DNA of 42,364 bases. Origin: JAXGPP01 sp964436865 (GTDB lineage Bacteria > Planctomycetota > Planctomycetia > Pirellulales > Thermoguttaceae). The notes beneath the pieces are model-generated. The model was not told where the DNA came from. It saw only the letters and a program-made list of their open reading frames with translations, and searched no databases. The stretch lies in assembly GCA_964436865.1 (NCBI GenBank), contig CAYTFK010000021.1:1-42364 (forward strand). The letters run 5' to 3'. Position 1 is the stretch's first letter. Each line of letters opens with the position of its first letter. The translations under genes were made by a program, and so were the position numbers. Positions 34,880 through 42,364 of this stretch are shown piece after piece.

Positions 34880-34995
34880 GGAGCCCTTACCGCCGCTGCC
34901 CGGCGCCGATCGGCCGTTCAAACGGGGTACCTGACCGGGTGACAAAAGGGCAGCCCGAGACAGCCACGCCTCAAACCAGGAATGCGAAGCGCACG

Positions 34996-36363
34996 ATGAG
35001 CGAACCACGGTCCTCCTCCACCTCGAACCGTACCGATCAGGCAACCGCCGCGGGGTCGAACAGCGCGCAGACGCTGTTCCTGGCCCTGATCATGGTCTCC
35101 TCGCTGTTTTTCATCTGGGGATTCTGCCATGCGATGCTGGACGTGCTGAACAAGCATTTCCAGAACACGCTGCACGTGAGCAAGGCGCAGTCGGGCTTCA
35201 TACAGACTTCGGTGTTCGGGGCCTACTTCCTGCTGGCGCTCCCCTCGGCGTTGTTGATTCGACGGATTGGCTACCAGCGCGGGATTCTGCTGGGCCTGCT
35301 GGTGGTGGCCGTCGGCGCGTTCCTGTTCATTCCGGCCGGCCTGTACTGGCAGACGTTCGGGGCGTTTCTGTTCGCCCTGTTCGTTCTGTCGAGCGGCCTG
35401 GCATGCGTGGAAACGGCCGCCAACCCCTACGTGACCGTGCTCGGTCCGCCGGAAGGGGCCGCGGCGCGGCTTTCGGTGGCCCAGGCCTTCAACTCGGTGG
35501 CCTACATCATCGCCCCCACGGTAGGAGGCGCGCTGATCTTCGGCCGGCGCGTCGAGGAGGGGGAGCCGGTCAACTTCCAGTCGCTGCTCATTCCCTACGT
35601 CGTCCTCGGTTGCGTGGTCTTGCTGGTATTCGCCGTCTTTTCATTCATCAAGTTGCCGCGGATCGACGAGCAGGAGACCGCGGCCGGCGCCGACGCGGCC
35701 GGAGCCCGGCACGTTCCGCTTATCCGCCGGCCGCACTTCATCTGCGGCATCGCCACGCAGTTCCTCTATATTGCCGCGCAGGTGGGTGTGAACGCATTTG
35801 CGGTGAACTACATCCTGGAAAACGCGATCACCAGGGACTCGTCGGGCGCCACGAAAGTCGCACCGCTTTTCGACTGGTATCGCGAGGTGACCAGGGCGGC
35901 AAGCTGGGAAGCCACCGCGGCGTACGTAGTGACCATCGCCATGATCCTCTACGCGGCAGGCCGCTTCAGCGGCGCGGCGATCACCAAGGTCATCAAGCCC
36001 CATGTGCTGCTGGCCCTGTACGGCATCGCCAACACGCTGATCATCGCCGTGGTGATGGCCGACATCGAGCACTTCTCGTGGATGGTGCTGCCTTTCTGCT
36101 GGCTGTTCATGTCGATCATGTTCCCCTTCATTTTCGCCATGAGCCTTCGCGACCTCGGCGCCCAGACCAAGCTGGCGGCCTCGTTCCAGATCATGTCGAT
36201 CGTCGGCGGCGCCATCGCCCCGCCGCTGATGGGTTATCTGGCGGACCAGTACCACAGCATGGCGATTTGCTTCATCCTGCCGCTGATCGGCTTCGTGGCG
36301 ACCACGATCTACGGTTTCGCCTATCCGAGCCTGTTGGCGAAGTCGGCCCGCGCGGCCGCCTGA
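34996..36363 (+). CDS. FucP-type sugar:proton symporter (MFS)
   Basis: The protein has 455 residues with about 12 membrane helices. The first helix LFLALIMVSSLFFIWGFCHAMLDVLNKHF and the segment CVETAANPYVTVLGPPEGAAARLSVAQAFNS match the FucP family; E139 corresponds to the conserved transport glutamate of E. coli FucP, and the Asp in AMLDVLN to its proton-coupled aspartate. It imports fucose or another sugar with protons. The ATG at 34996 is chosen, although an in-frame GTG at 34939 would add 19 residues; neither has a strong ribosome site. No fucose-catabolic genes are in the window, so the sugar is uncertain. Confidence 0.88.
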   Translation: MSEPRSSSTSNRTDQATAAGSNSAQTLFLALIMVSSLFFIWGFCHAMLDVLNKHFQNTLHVSKAQSGFIQTSVFGAYFLLALPSALLIRRIGYQRGILLGLLVVAVGAFLFIPAGLYWQTFGAFLFALFVLSSGLACVETAANPYVTVLGPPEGAAARLSVAQAFNSVAYIIAPTVGGALIFGRRVEEGEPVNFQSLLIPYVVLGCVVLLVFAVFSFIKLPRIDEQETAAGADAAGARHVPLIRRPHFICGIATQFLYIAAQVGVNAFAVNYILENAITRDSSGATKVAPLFDWYREVTRAASWEATAAYVVTIAMILYAAGRFSGAAITKVIKPHVLLALYGIANTLIIAVVMADIEHFSWMVLPFCWLFMSIMFPFIFAMSLRDLGAQTKLAASFQIMSIVGGAIAPPLMGYLADQYHSMAICFILPLIGFVATTIYGFAYPSLLAKSARAAA

Positions 36364-36375
36364 TTGCATAAACAA

Positions 36376-36409
36376 GACCAGCCTCCGCGGCGAGCCCGGG
36401 AGGCTGGTC
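36376..36409 (-). terminator. Intrinsic terminator between convergent genes
   Basis: A perfect 11-bp stem (36376-36386 with 36399-36409) encloses a 12-base loop. On the minus strand the stem is followed by TTGTTTATGC, a modest U-tract, so it best serves the DUF3500 gene that ends at 36435. On the plus strand no U-tract follows, but it may also stop readthrough from the symporter gene. Confidence 0.75.
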
Positions 36410-36434
36410 GGCATAGAGGCGCTCGCCGGCGGAC

Positions 36435-37493
36435 TCACTCCGCCGCGGCGATGGCGAAGTCGCCTTTCAGGCTGCGGTAGACGGTGTGGACGTGATTGGC
36501 CGGGTTGCCGGCCGAATCGGGCTGCGTGTTGCAGAGTTCGATCACGAACGTCGGTCCTTCGACGCGATAGTAGTGCCCGATGCCCGGTTCCCTGGCGCCG
36601 GCCCAGGCGAAATGGATGCGCTCGACCCCCGCCTCGCGGATCTCGCGCTGTTCGGCCGCGGCAACCGCCGGCGTCATGTTGCCCGTGTACTCCTCGACGA
36701 GCTTCAAGAGCAGTTCCTGCTGCCGCGAGTTCATAGCCGAATAGGCCAGGCCAGCCTCTTCGGCCGCGGGCGGTTGCGGCTCGGCGCCGGCGCGGATGTC
36801 GCGCGGCGCTTTCTCGGCGATGACCACCTTGGACAACTGCTCGGCGCTGAACATGCCGACGAGCTCAAATCCCAGTTCTTCCTCACGGGCAAGCACCCGG
36901 GTGCCGCGCTTGGGTCCGACGCCGTAGTCGGCCTTGATTTCGGCGGGGTTGGCGCCAAGAAAGGAAGGTGTGTGGCTCACGATCTTATCATGCTCCACGA
37001 CGAAGTTGAGCGACACATGGTGCCCCTCGACGCTCACCTGCCACGGCGCGTCGCCGCCCGGCTGGCCGAAGATCGCGAAGAAGTATCGCGTCGGGTCGCG
37101 GAACCACGCCGGTCGGCCTTTTTCCAGGTCGCGGAGGATCTTCTCCAGCTCCATGATTGTCGTGGTCTTCTCGTAGCCGGTCTGGCTGAGCACGGCGCGG
37201 AGCAGCCGATGGGCCGCGTCCTTCTGCGCTTCGTTCATCTGGCTGATCGGCAGGCCCTTGCGGTCTTCGAGCGGCACGTAGTGCCATTGCACGCGGCGGG
37301 GCGTGTCGAACGGCATCGCGGCCCGCGCCTGTTGCTCGGGGGTGAGTCCGGCAAGGAACTCCTTCGCGGCCGCCGAGAGCTCCGGCGTAGCCTCCCGTGG
37401 TTCCGCCGCCAGCCAGCCGCCGATAGCCAGTACGCCAGCGAGCGCCAGCATCGCACCAAGTAATTGAACCCTTCCGTTTGGATATCCGCCCAT
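36435..37493 (-). CDS. Exported DUF3500-family protein
   Basis: The protein has 352 residues. An N-terminal hydrophobic segment (VQLLGAMLALAGVLAIGGWLA) is a signal peptide or anchor. The remainder matches DUF3500, with RVQWHYVPLEDRKGLPISQM near the start, a middle WQVSVEGHHVSLNFVV, and the terminal IELCNTQPDSAGNPANHVHTVYR. The family is common in planctomycetes and other bacteria, and no activity is established; the conserved His and Asp/Glu residues hint at a hydrolase or metal site. The ATG at 37493 is chosen for the signal sequence. It stands 177 bases after the LRR gene and may have its own promoter; I see no clear one there. Confidence 0.82.
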   Translation of the reverse strand: MGGYPNGRVQLLGAMLALAGVLAIGGWLAAEPREATPELSAAAKEFLAGLTPEQQARAAMPFDTPRRVQWHYVPLEDRKGLPISQMNEAQKDAAHRLLRAVLSQTGYEKTTTIMELEKILRDLEKGRPAWFRDPTRYFFAIFGQPGGDAPWQVSVEGHHVSLNFVVEHDKIVSHTPSFLGANPAEIKADYGVGPKRGTRVLAREEELGFELVGMFSAEQLSKVVIAEKAPRDIRAGAEPQPPAAEEAGLAYSAMNSRQQELLLKLVEEYTGNMTPAVAAAEQREIREAGVERIHFAWAGAREPGIGHYYRVEGPTFVIELCNTQPDSAGNPANHVHTVYRSLKGDFAIAAAE

Positions 37494-37670
37494 GAAGTGC
37501 GCCTGTTCTTTAGAGCCAGTGTGCCGCGACCAAGCCGGCCAGGAATGCCATGCACGCACGACGCGAGGCAACGAATGGGAGTACTTTCGGCCGCCGAACA
37601 TTCTATGGCCGCGGCGTGCCCGGCTGCGAAGTCCGGTGCCGGCAGCCGATTGGCACCGTGCGAGCCCCCG

Positions 37671-38465
37671 TCAGTCGGGCCTGTCACCGCGGCCGGGCGG
37701 GGCGTCGTGGTGGTGATCGTGCTCGAGGCCCGGAGGATGGGTCTGGTCGAGGTGAATGTGCAACTGCGGCAAGGCTTTATGCAGTGCAGCCAGCCCGGCG
37801 TCGGAGACCGCCACCCGGTCGAGATACAACGATTCGAGCTGCGGCATTTCGTGAAAATGCCGCAGTCCGGCGTCGGTCAACGGGGCGTCCATGAGATGCA
37901 CAAAACGAAGCGATGGCAACTGTCGGAGCACCTCGACACCTTGGTCCGTGATGCCCGGCCCGCCGGCGCGGAACATCTCCAACTTCCGGAAGGTGGCCAG
38001 GTGCCGCAACCCCGCGGCGTCGATTCGCGTCTGGTGCAGATTGAGGATCCGCAACTGCTCGAGCCCGGCCAGGGCCTTGAGTCCCTCGCCCGTCACCTCC
38101 GCCCCGTCGACATCGAGCCGCTCCAGCCGCACAAGCGAAGCAAGATGCTGGAGCCCGCGGTCGCCGATTCGCGAGGCCGGCAGCACCAGTTCCTTGAGTT
38201 CGACGGCGCGGCTGATCACGGCAAGATCCTCGTCGCCGAGCCGCGCGTTGCGGAGGATGAGCGTCTGCAGCCGCCGGTTCTCGGCCAGGCGCGCGAGCGT
38301 TTCCCGGGGCACATGCTCGTCATCCGATTCCCAGGCGGTTTCGGCCGCTTCCGAGGTTGCCGCAGTGGTCTCCACCGGCGGGGGCGGCGACTCCTCCACG
38401 CAACCCGCGACGGCGAGCCACGTCATCGCCAGACAAAACACCGCAAGCCGCTCTGTTATGGCCAT
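37671..38465 (-). CDS. Leucine-rich-repeat lipoprotein
   Basis: The protein has 264 residues. The N-terminus is a lipoprotein signal with lipobox LAVAGC (C22 lipidated), followed by a Pro/Thr/Glu-rich spacer. Residues about 65-240 hold seven or so LRRs of the LRRxGDxGL type (LQTLILRNARLGDEDL, LERLDVDGAEVTGEGL, LRILNLHQTRIDAAGL and so on), the ribonuclease-inhibitor-like form frequent in planctomycetes. The C-terminus is His-rich (LEHDHHHD) and might bind metal. The ATG overlaps the GNAT stop as TGATG. The likely role is protein binding at the cell envelope; the partner is unknown. Confidence 0.85.
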   Translation of the reverse strand: MAITERLAVFCLAMTWLAVAGCVEESPPPPVETTAATSEAAETAWESDDEHVPRETLARLAENRRLQTLILRNARLGDEDLAVISRAVELKELVLPASRIGDRGLQHLASLVRLERLDVDGAEVTGEGLKALAGLEQLRILNLHQTRIDAAGLRHLATFRKLEMFRAGGPGITDQGVEVLRQLPSLRFVHLMDAPLTDAGLRHFHEMPQLESLYLDRVAVSDAGLAALHKALPQLHIHLDQTHPPGLEHDHHHDAPPGRGDRPD

Positions 38466-39010
38466 CACCAGTCGTTGCCCATGAGATGGATGTCACCCGG
38501 TGGAAAGGGACGACCCGCAAGCGGAAGATACATCGTCACGTTCTTCTCCGGCAACGGGCAGGGCAGGCCCTGCTCGTCGATCCGGGTTACGGTCCTTTCG
38601 TCGAGCGTGTGCCAGTCGAGGCGCGAGTATTTCGCGCCGATATCCGGCGTACAGAACAGCAGTCCGAATTCGAGCCCGCGCCGCCGCGCCTCGTCCATCG
38701 CCGCCGCCATCACCTGGCGAAACAAACCTTGCCCGCGGTATTCGGGCAGCACGTAGACGTTCTGCACGCCGGCCACGCGTACCGGTTGCCGACCCACGCG
38801 GATCTCGCGATCGACGATGCCCGCATGCGCCACGACCTCCTGCCCCTCCTCGGCCACCAGCGAGAACGCTGGCCGGCTGCCGTGCCAGGAACGTGTCTGG
38901 GAGAAGACCTCGACGTCGGGCGGAAAACAGCGGCACAGACCCGCGCGGATCGCGGCATCTTCATCCAGGGTGACGTCCGGTTCGTCGAGGAGGCGAAGTT
39001 GCACGGGCAC
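38465..39010 (-). CDS. GNAT-family N-acetyltransferase
   Basis: The protein has 181 residues. The acetyl-CoA-binding motif A is seen in NVYVLPEYRGQGLFRQVMAAAMDEARRRG (about 84-112), with RGQGLF as the pyrophosphate loop. The N-terminal AFSLVAEEGQEVVAHAGIVDREIRVG is the usual beta2-beta3 region. The acceptor is unknown. A GTG start is used, three bases after the STAS gene stop, and the end overlaps the LRR gene start, so it belongs to the minus-strand run. Confidence 0.87.
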   Translation of the reverse strand: MPVQLRLLDEPDVTLDEDAAIRAGLCRCFPPDVEVFSQTRSWHGSRPAFSLVAEEGQEVVAHAGIVDREIRVGRQPVRVAGVQNVYVLPEYRGQGLFRQVMAAAMDEARRRGLEFGLLFCTPDIGAKYSRLDWHTLDERTVTRIDEQGLPCPLPEKNVTMYLPLAGRPFPPGDIHLMGNDW

Positions 39011-39013
39011 GCT

Positions 39014-39373
39014 TCACGTTGCGAAGGATCTCCGCGCGTCGGCCTCGTTCTCGCAAATCTCGAGGATCTGATCGAGCCGCGTCGAAGCGAGCACGTCGCG
39101 GACCTGCGGATCAAGGTCGCACAGCTTGAGCTGCCCGCTCTTCGACTGCATCTTGCGGTTGAGCATCAGCAGCTTGCCCAGCATGAGCGTCGACAGCCGC
39201 TCAACCCCGGCGAAATTCAGCAGCAGTTTCTGGCACTTCTCCTGGCTGGCGACGGCATAGAGTTCCTCGCCGATCTTGTCGATCGCCACCTCGTCGAGAA
39301 TCCGGTGGTCGCCGAATCGCACGACGGTGATGTCGCCCTCTTTCCACACCCCCAAGTGACGATAGGTCAGCAT
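39014..39373 (-). CDS. STAS-domain protein (anti-sigma-factor-antagonist-like)
   Basis: The protein has 119 residues, a single STAS domain. Strand-helix order is right: ITVVRFGDHRILDEVAIDKIGEEL, LLLNFAGVERLSTLMLGKLLML, GQLKLCDLDPQVRDVLASTRL. The position phosphorylated in SpoIIAA-like proteins falls in ERLSTLML, where a Ser and a Thr are available, so phospho-switching is possible. The ATG at 39373 starts the domain; the longer frame to 39454 adds no family sequence. No partner kinase or sigma factor is nearby. It may regulate a partner-switching system elsewhere. Confidence 0.87.
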   Translation of the reverse strand: MLTYRHLGVWKEGDITVVRFGDHRILDEVAIDKIGEELYAVASQEKCQKLLLNFAGVERLSTLMLGKLLMLNRKMQSKSGQLKLCDLDPQVRDVLASTRLDQILEICENEADARRSFAT

Positions 39374-39419
39374 CCCATGATCTCCGGCTGGTCCTGAGGC
39401 ATGCGTTGCAAAGCCGCGG

Positions 39420-40010
39420 CTATTGTACCGGGTGGCGGCCCTCCTGGGCACCATGCCCGCCAGGCGATTGGCCCCGGAACCGGAGCAGCGTCCGCAACAT
39501 CAGCACGGCCGTGGGGGCATGGGTGATCGTGCCGTCGAGAACCCAGGCGACCGCCTCCTCGAGCCGGACCTTCACGCTCTTGATCCGCTCCGTCCCCTCG
39601 TGCGACGTCGCTCCAAACGCCAGTTCCTCGGCCAGAAAGAGGGCCGTGGGAGAATGGATGATCGTGGTGAAAGGATCGATGGTGCCCATCGGCGTCCAGC
39701 GGCCGGCGCGGATGCCCAGTTCCTCTTCCAGTTCCCGCTCGGCCGTCAGGCGCGGGTCTTCACCCGGTTCGCCGCCGCCGCTGACCGCCTCAATGCCCTC
39801 GCGGCCGATCGCGTAATGGAATTCTTCCGTCAGGTAGACGAAGCCCTCGCCATCCAGGGCGATCACCGAGACGCCGGGCTTCATCCGCACGACGCAGTGC
39901 GTGCCCGGCAGTCCGTCCGGGCGGAGAACGTCGTCCTTACGCACTTCGATCCAGGGGTCGCGGTAAACTTCGTGCGACGAAAGGATCCGCCACGGTCCGT
40001 GCTGCTTCAT
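39420..40010 (-). CDS. NUDIX hydrolase (ADP-ribose-pyrophosphatase-like)
   Basis: The protein has 196 residues. The full Nudix box GX5EX7REUXEEXGU is present at residues 78-100 (G78, E84, R92-E93, E96-E97, G99). The preceding KPGVSVIALDGEGFVYLTEEFHYAIG and the later MGTIDPFTTIIHSPTALFLAEEL fit the ADP-ribose/nucleotide-sugar pyrophosphatase subgroup. It would hydrolyse a nucleoside diphosphate linked to X with Mg2+. Its first 74 bases overlap the 3' end of the phosphatase gene in another frame, an unusually long overlap; the ATG is kept because MKQHGPWRILSSHEVYRDPW is a normal N-terminus for this family. Confidence 0.9.
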   Translation of the reverse strand: MKQHGPWRILSSHEVYRDPWIEVRKDDVLRPDGLPGTHCVVRMKPGVSVIALDGEGFVYLTEEFHYAIGREGIEAVSGGGEPGEDPRLTAERELEEELGIRAGRWTPMGTIDPFTTIIHSPTALFLAEELAFGATSHEGTERIKSVKVRLEEAVAWVLDGTITHAPTAVLMLRTLLRFRGQSPGGHGAQEGRHPVQ

Positions 40011-40476
40011 GAACTTCGCCTTCCGGCGCTGGACGGTGGATGCTGGGGAGAGCCAGTCGGCCGGCCAGCCGGCGAACTTCCTGCTCCAATGCGACGAGGG
40101 CCTCGTCCGGACCGGCGCAGTCGAGGTCGTCGATGTGCCAGTATTCTATGCGGTCGACCCAGTCCGGAAAGGCCGCGGCGATCATCGGCCGGTGTTCCGA
40201 CTCCTTGACGGCGACGACGAGATCCGCCCGCTCGAAATCGGCGGTGGTGACGAGCACGGGAAACCGCGTCGGCTCTTGAAGGTGAATGCCCCGTGCCTCC
40301 AAGCCGCGGACCGCGTGCGGCGAAATCGGCCCGACGTTGCCCGGATACCCGAGCCACATCCCCCGCGATTCGGCCCGCCACGCCAGGCCGTCGGCTTCGG
40401 CAAGGCGGTTGAACACGAGTTCCGCAAACCGGCTGCGGTAGTAATTGCCCGTACAGAGAAACAGTACTGTCTTCAT
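39937..40476 (-). CDS. Low-molecular-weight protein-tyrosine-phosphatase-like protein
   Basis: The protein has 179 residues. The phosphate-binding loop is at the extreme N-terminus, CTGNYYRS (C8 to R14-S15), the place and spacing of LMW-PTP and arsenate reductase-like enzymes. ESRGMWLG and the Asp-rich WHIDDLD (general acid region, near 115) follow. The last 35 or so residues are an extension not typical of the family and are the part overlapping the NUDIX gene. It may dephosphorylate tyrosine phosphate on proteins, but the exact substrate is open. Confidence 0.85.
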   Translation of the reverse strand: MKTVLFLCTGNYYRSRFAELVFNRLAEADGLAWRAESRGMWLGYPGNVGPISPHAVRGLEARGIHLQEPTRFPVLVTTADFERADLVVAVKESEHRPMIAAAFPDWVDRIEYWHIDDLDCAGPDEALVALEQEVRRLAGRLALPSIHRPAPEGEVHEAARTVADPFVARSLPRPLDRSA

Positions 40477-40512
40477 CGCGTCGGTAAACCGCTCTCCCTC
40501 AACGGGCAGTCT

Positions 40513-41172
40513 CTACTGGACCAGCGCCGTTTCGACGTCGTTCGCCGCGGCGTACTTCTCCAGCAGGCCGACCGCCCGCGCCGTAGCGGCCCGCGGCGTG
40601 TCGCTGCCGCGGAAGGAGATTGCCAACAGCATAATTCGCCGCGTTTCCAGCCGCACCATGCTTCGCTCGGAATCGCTGGTCGTGCTGCCGAATGGGCCGA
40701 GATTATCCGCCAGAAGTGGCAAACCCGCAAGGTTGATTTCCCCGCGGCCGATTCCCGCGTACGACTCGCCTTGCCGGCCGACGCGAAACACCACCGGCGG
40801 CGCGAGCCGATCGGCGTCGACCGTCCCCGCCGAAAGCCGCGATTCGAGCGAAATCAGGTTGTTGATGTCGACCACCGTGTTCACCCGGTAGAGCCTCTTG
40901 CCCTGCACGATGCGGCGGAACAGCGCTTCCGACGAACCGCGGTAGCGCGTTGGGTCTTGCCCCAGCGCCCGGTAGGTGTCGCGCAGAGCCTTGATCTCCG
41001 GCTCCGCCCGGACGTCATCCATCGTGCGTCGGGCCGCCTGATCCACAACCGCTTCAATCTCCCGCCACAGCTCTTCATCGTGCGGCCTGACTGTCACCGC
41101 CGCCGTCACCACTCCCACCGCCATCCGCGGGGCGGCCGCACGCAAATCCGGAGCAAGTTGGAGTTCGATCAT
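40513..41172 (-). CDS. B3/B4-domain protein (free-standing PheRS-beta-like tRNA-editing fold)
   Basis: The protein has 219 residues and resembles the B3/B4 domain of the phenylalanyl-tRNA synthetase beta subunit, as in stand-alone COG3382-type proteins. Motifs seen are ALRDTYRALGQDPTRYRGSSEALFRRI, LYRVNTVVDINNLISLESRLSAGTVDAD, and FGSTTSDSERSMV. Stand-alone members may edit mischarged tRNA or bind amino acids, but this is not settled. Two ATGs lie close together (41178 and 41172); AAGGG favours the second. The gene begins about 20 bases after the methyltransferase stop and ends 36 bases before the phosphatase. Confidence 0.83.
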   Translation of the reverse strand: MIELQLAPDLRAAAPRMAVGVVTAAVTVRPHDEELWREIEAVVDQAARRTMDDVRAEPEIKALRDTYRALGQDPTRYRGSSEALFRRIVQGKRLYRVNTVVDINNLISLESRLSAGTVDADRLAPPVVFRVGRQGESYAGIGRGEINLAGLPLLADNLGPFGSTTSDSERSMVRLETRRIMLLAISFRGSDTPRAATARAVGLLEKYAAANDVETALVQ

Positions 41173-41191
41173 CGCCATTGCCCTTGCGTCC

Positions 41192-41977
41192 TCACCTTCT
41201 CCTGAGGATGAACACGGTATCGGCGATCTCGTCATCGAGCCGCAAGGGCTCGTCGATGTCGTAGTTGAAATCGTACACGTCGGCCAGTTCCCAGGCCGGC
41301 ACCGACACGAGCAGGCGGCGAAACTGTGTCGCGTTATAGAGCCGGAGGGGAAACTCGTCGCGGAGCCGCAACTCTCCCCGCCCGTTGCGAACCAGCGTGC
41401 TGACGCGCAACCGCTCAACGCGGCGACGCCGGTCGCATCCAACCACCCGGAGCGTGACGGTGACCCGCGTCTTTCCGTGCCGCTCCGTCCACCGTTCGGT
41501 GCATTCTTCATCAGCGTCGGGGGGCAGGAGGTGCAGGCCGAGGATGTAGATCCCGCCCGGCCGCACGCTTGCCGCCACTGCTTCGAGGTGCCGCCGCGCC
41601 GCGGTCTCGCTCAGGAGGTGGCGGAACGTGTTGAACGTGCAGAACGCGGCGTCGACGGGCCGCGGCAGGCGGAAGTCCGTCATGTCGGCCTGAAACACCT
41701 GCGCTTTGAGCTTTCGCCGCGCGAGCTGCCGCTTGAGAAACTCAATCGCCGGCTGGCTCAGATCGAAGCCGGTCACACGGTAGCCGCGGCGGGCCATCTC
41801 CACCACCAGCCGCCCCGTGCCGCATGCCGGCTCGACCAGCCGCCGCGCTGTGAACCGGCAATACTTGCGGCAAGCCGCCTCGAGGAAATCGGCCTCCGGC
41901 CGCGTCTCCGAGCGAAAAGCGATGTCGTAATACGCCGGGTAGTCGTACCAGCTTGCCTCAATCGGCTTTCGGGACAT
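41192..41977 (-). CDS. Class I SAM-dependent methyltransferase
   Basis: The protein has 261 residues. SAM motif I is LVEPACGTGRLVVEMARRG (47-65), followed by YRVTGFDLSQPAIEF (acidic loop D72) and FQADMTDFRLPRPVDAAFC. The C-terminal half is a beta-rich extension with VTVTLRVVGCDRRRRVERLRV, typical of small-molecule methyltransferases. The acceptor is unknown. It is the first gene of the minus-strand run that continues to the LRR gene; about 85 bases separate its start from the remnant at 42062. Confidence 0.87.
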   Translation of the reverse strand: MSRKPIEASWYDYPAYYDIAFRSETRPEADFLEAACRKYCRFTARRLVEPACGTGRLVVEMARRGYRVTGFDLSQPAIEFLKRQLARRKLKAQVFQADMTDFRLPRPVDAAFCTFNTFRHLLSETAARRHLEAVAASVRPGGIYILGLHLLPPDADEECTERWTERHGKTRVTVTLRVVGCDRRRRVERLRVSTLVRNGRGELRLRDEFPLRLYNATQFRRLLVSVPAWELADVYDFNYDIDEPLRLDDEIADTVFILRRR

Positions 41978-42061
41978 GGAACAGACGAGGGGTGACGGGC
42001 CAGCGGCGAAACCCGAAATTATACGGTTCCTGTTGCCGCCGTCGACCGCACAGGTTGACGG

Positions 42062-42202
42062 TCAGCCCGCCCCAAGATCCTGAAAGAGCCGGCTGCGGAA
42101 GGTAATCGCGTCGGCTTCGACGCCGAGCGCGTCGACGAGAATGCCCGTCAGTTGCCTCCATACCTCAAGGCAGCGGTCGTCAAAGGGAATTCGGCTCGCC
42201 CG
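42062..42202 (-). pseudogene. Acyl-carrier-protein-like remnant
   Basis: A 46-codon open stretch on the minus strand has no start codon. It reads VWRQLTGILVDALGVEAD and then AITFRSRLFQDLGAG before a TGA. This is the helix-1 and loop pattern of acyl carrier proteins up to the DLGA that normally precedes the phosphopantetheine-bearing Asp-Ser. The Asp-Ser motif and the second half are missing, and the next bases in other frames do not restore them. It therefore looks like a truncated ACP gene or a decayed copy. The match is judged by eye on about 30 residues and could be chance. The rest of 41978-42364 holds no gene I can support. Confidence 0.4.
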
Positions 42203-42288
42203 TCATCGTAACTCTCGGATGTGAGTCTTCCAAGGGAAACGGTCGAGCAAACGGACCTGCCGCCGCAATCTCCCATGGCGTGAAAACG

Positions 42289-42323
42289 CAAACGTGCAAC
42301 GTCTTGAAGGCGTTGCACGTTTG
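42289..42323 (-). terminator. Strong hairpin near the right edge
   Basis: A perfect 13-bp inverted repeat (42289-42301 with 42311-42323) encloses a nine-base loop. On the minus strand the stem is followed by GCGTTTTCA, a short T-run, so it could terminate a minus-strand gene entering from beyond the right edge. It does not follow any gene inside the window on the plus strand. Confidence 0.55.
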
Positions 42324-42364
42324 ACCACGGATACGGCAGGACTGCCTGACCATGCCGGCGGGCC

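Noticed and set aside
41958..42161. A 67-codon minus-strand frame overlapping the methyltransferase start
   Set aside because: It is Arg-rich with no domain, and overlaps the ACP-like remnant in a different frame; no ribosome site.

Overview
The window is high-GC bacterial DNA and most likely comes from a planctomycete (Pirellulales-like). This rests on family content rather than a marker gene: a BlaI/M56 pair whose peptidase carries a long tail of carboxypeptidase-regulatory-like repeats, DUF4091 and DUF6259 glycan-active proteins, a DUF3500 protein, a leucine-rich-repeat lipoprotein, a TIM-barrel protein with a Tat signal, and a REP/RAYT element. A run of 100 N (11370-11469) marks a scaffold join of unknown true length. 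No rRNA, tRNA, CRISPR array, prophage or insertion sequence of ordinary type was seen.

Layout. 1-668: no gene; an outward-facing promoter with an overlapping inverted repeat at the left edge, then REP palindromes. 669-1420: a REP-associated tyrosine transposase flanked by REP copies on both sides. 1430-6597 (minus): two exported glycan-active proteins (DUF4091, then DUF6259). 6720-11314 (plus): AlkA-type DNA glycosylase, then a BlaI repressor and M56 peptidase pair with two palindromic operators over its promoter. 11470-11670: 3' end of a membrane protein cut by the gap. 11667-15967 (minus): B12-binding radical SAM enzyme, exported TIM-barrel protein, MFS exporter. 16199-17011: an unrecognised winged-helix-like protein.

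17274-29733 (plus) is an exopolysaccharide locus: Wzz-like co-polymerase, initiating sugar-phosphate transferase, glycosyltransferase, WecG/TagA transferase, polysaccharide deacetylase, Wzx-like flippase and a second glycosyltransferase. The genes from the first glycosyltransferase onward are mostly joined by ATGA/TGATG overlaps, and they run without interruption into a DUF1932 dehydrogenase, an RraA-fold protein and two different ATP-grasp ligases. No Wzy polymerase or tyrosine kinase was seen. The arrangement suggests a glycan carrying an unusual acyl or aminoacyl group.

29914-34766 (plus) is the most unusual part. A small membrane zinc-ribbon protein (TTG start) overlaps a radical SAM/SPASM enzyme with a PqqD-like N-terminal region. 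Next comes a 995-residue protein in which a radical SAM paralogue that has lost its Cx3CxxC cluster loop runs directly into a DUF2207-type membrane protein. That protein ends in nine glycines and an alternating Cys-Ala tail with seven cysteines. The cluster looks like a peptide-modification system whose candidate substrate is the tail of a membrane protein.

34996-36363: FucP-type sugar symporter. 36435-41977 (minus): DUF3500 protein, LRR lipoprotein, GNAT acetyltransferase, STAS protein, NUDIX hydrolase, low-molecular-weight phosphatase, B3/B4-domain protein and methyltransferase, most of them tightly packed. 41978-42364: no intact gene; an acyl-carrier-protein-like remnant and a strong hairpin.
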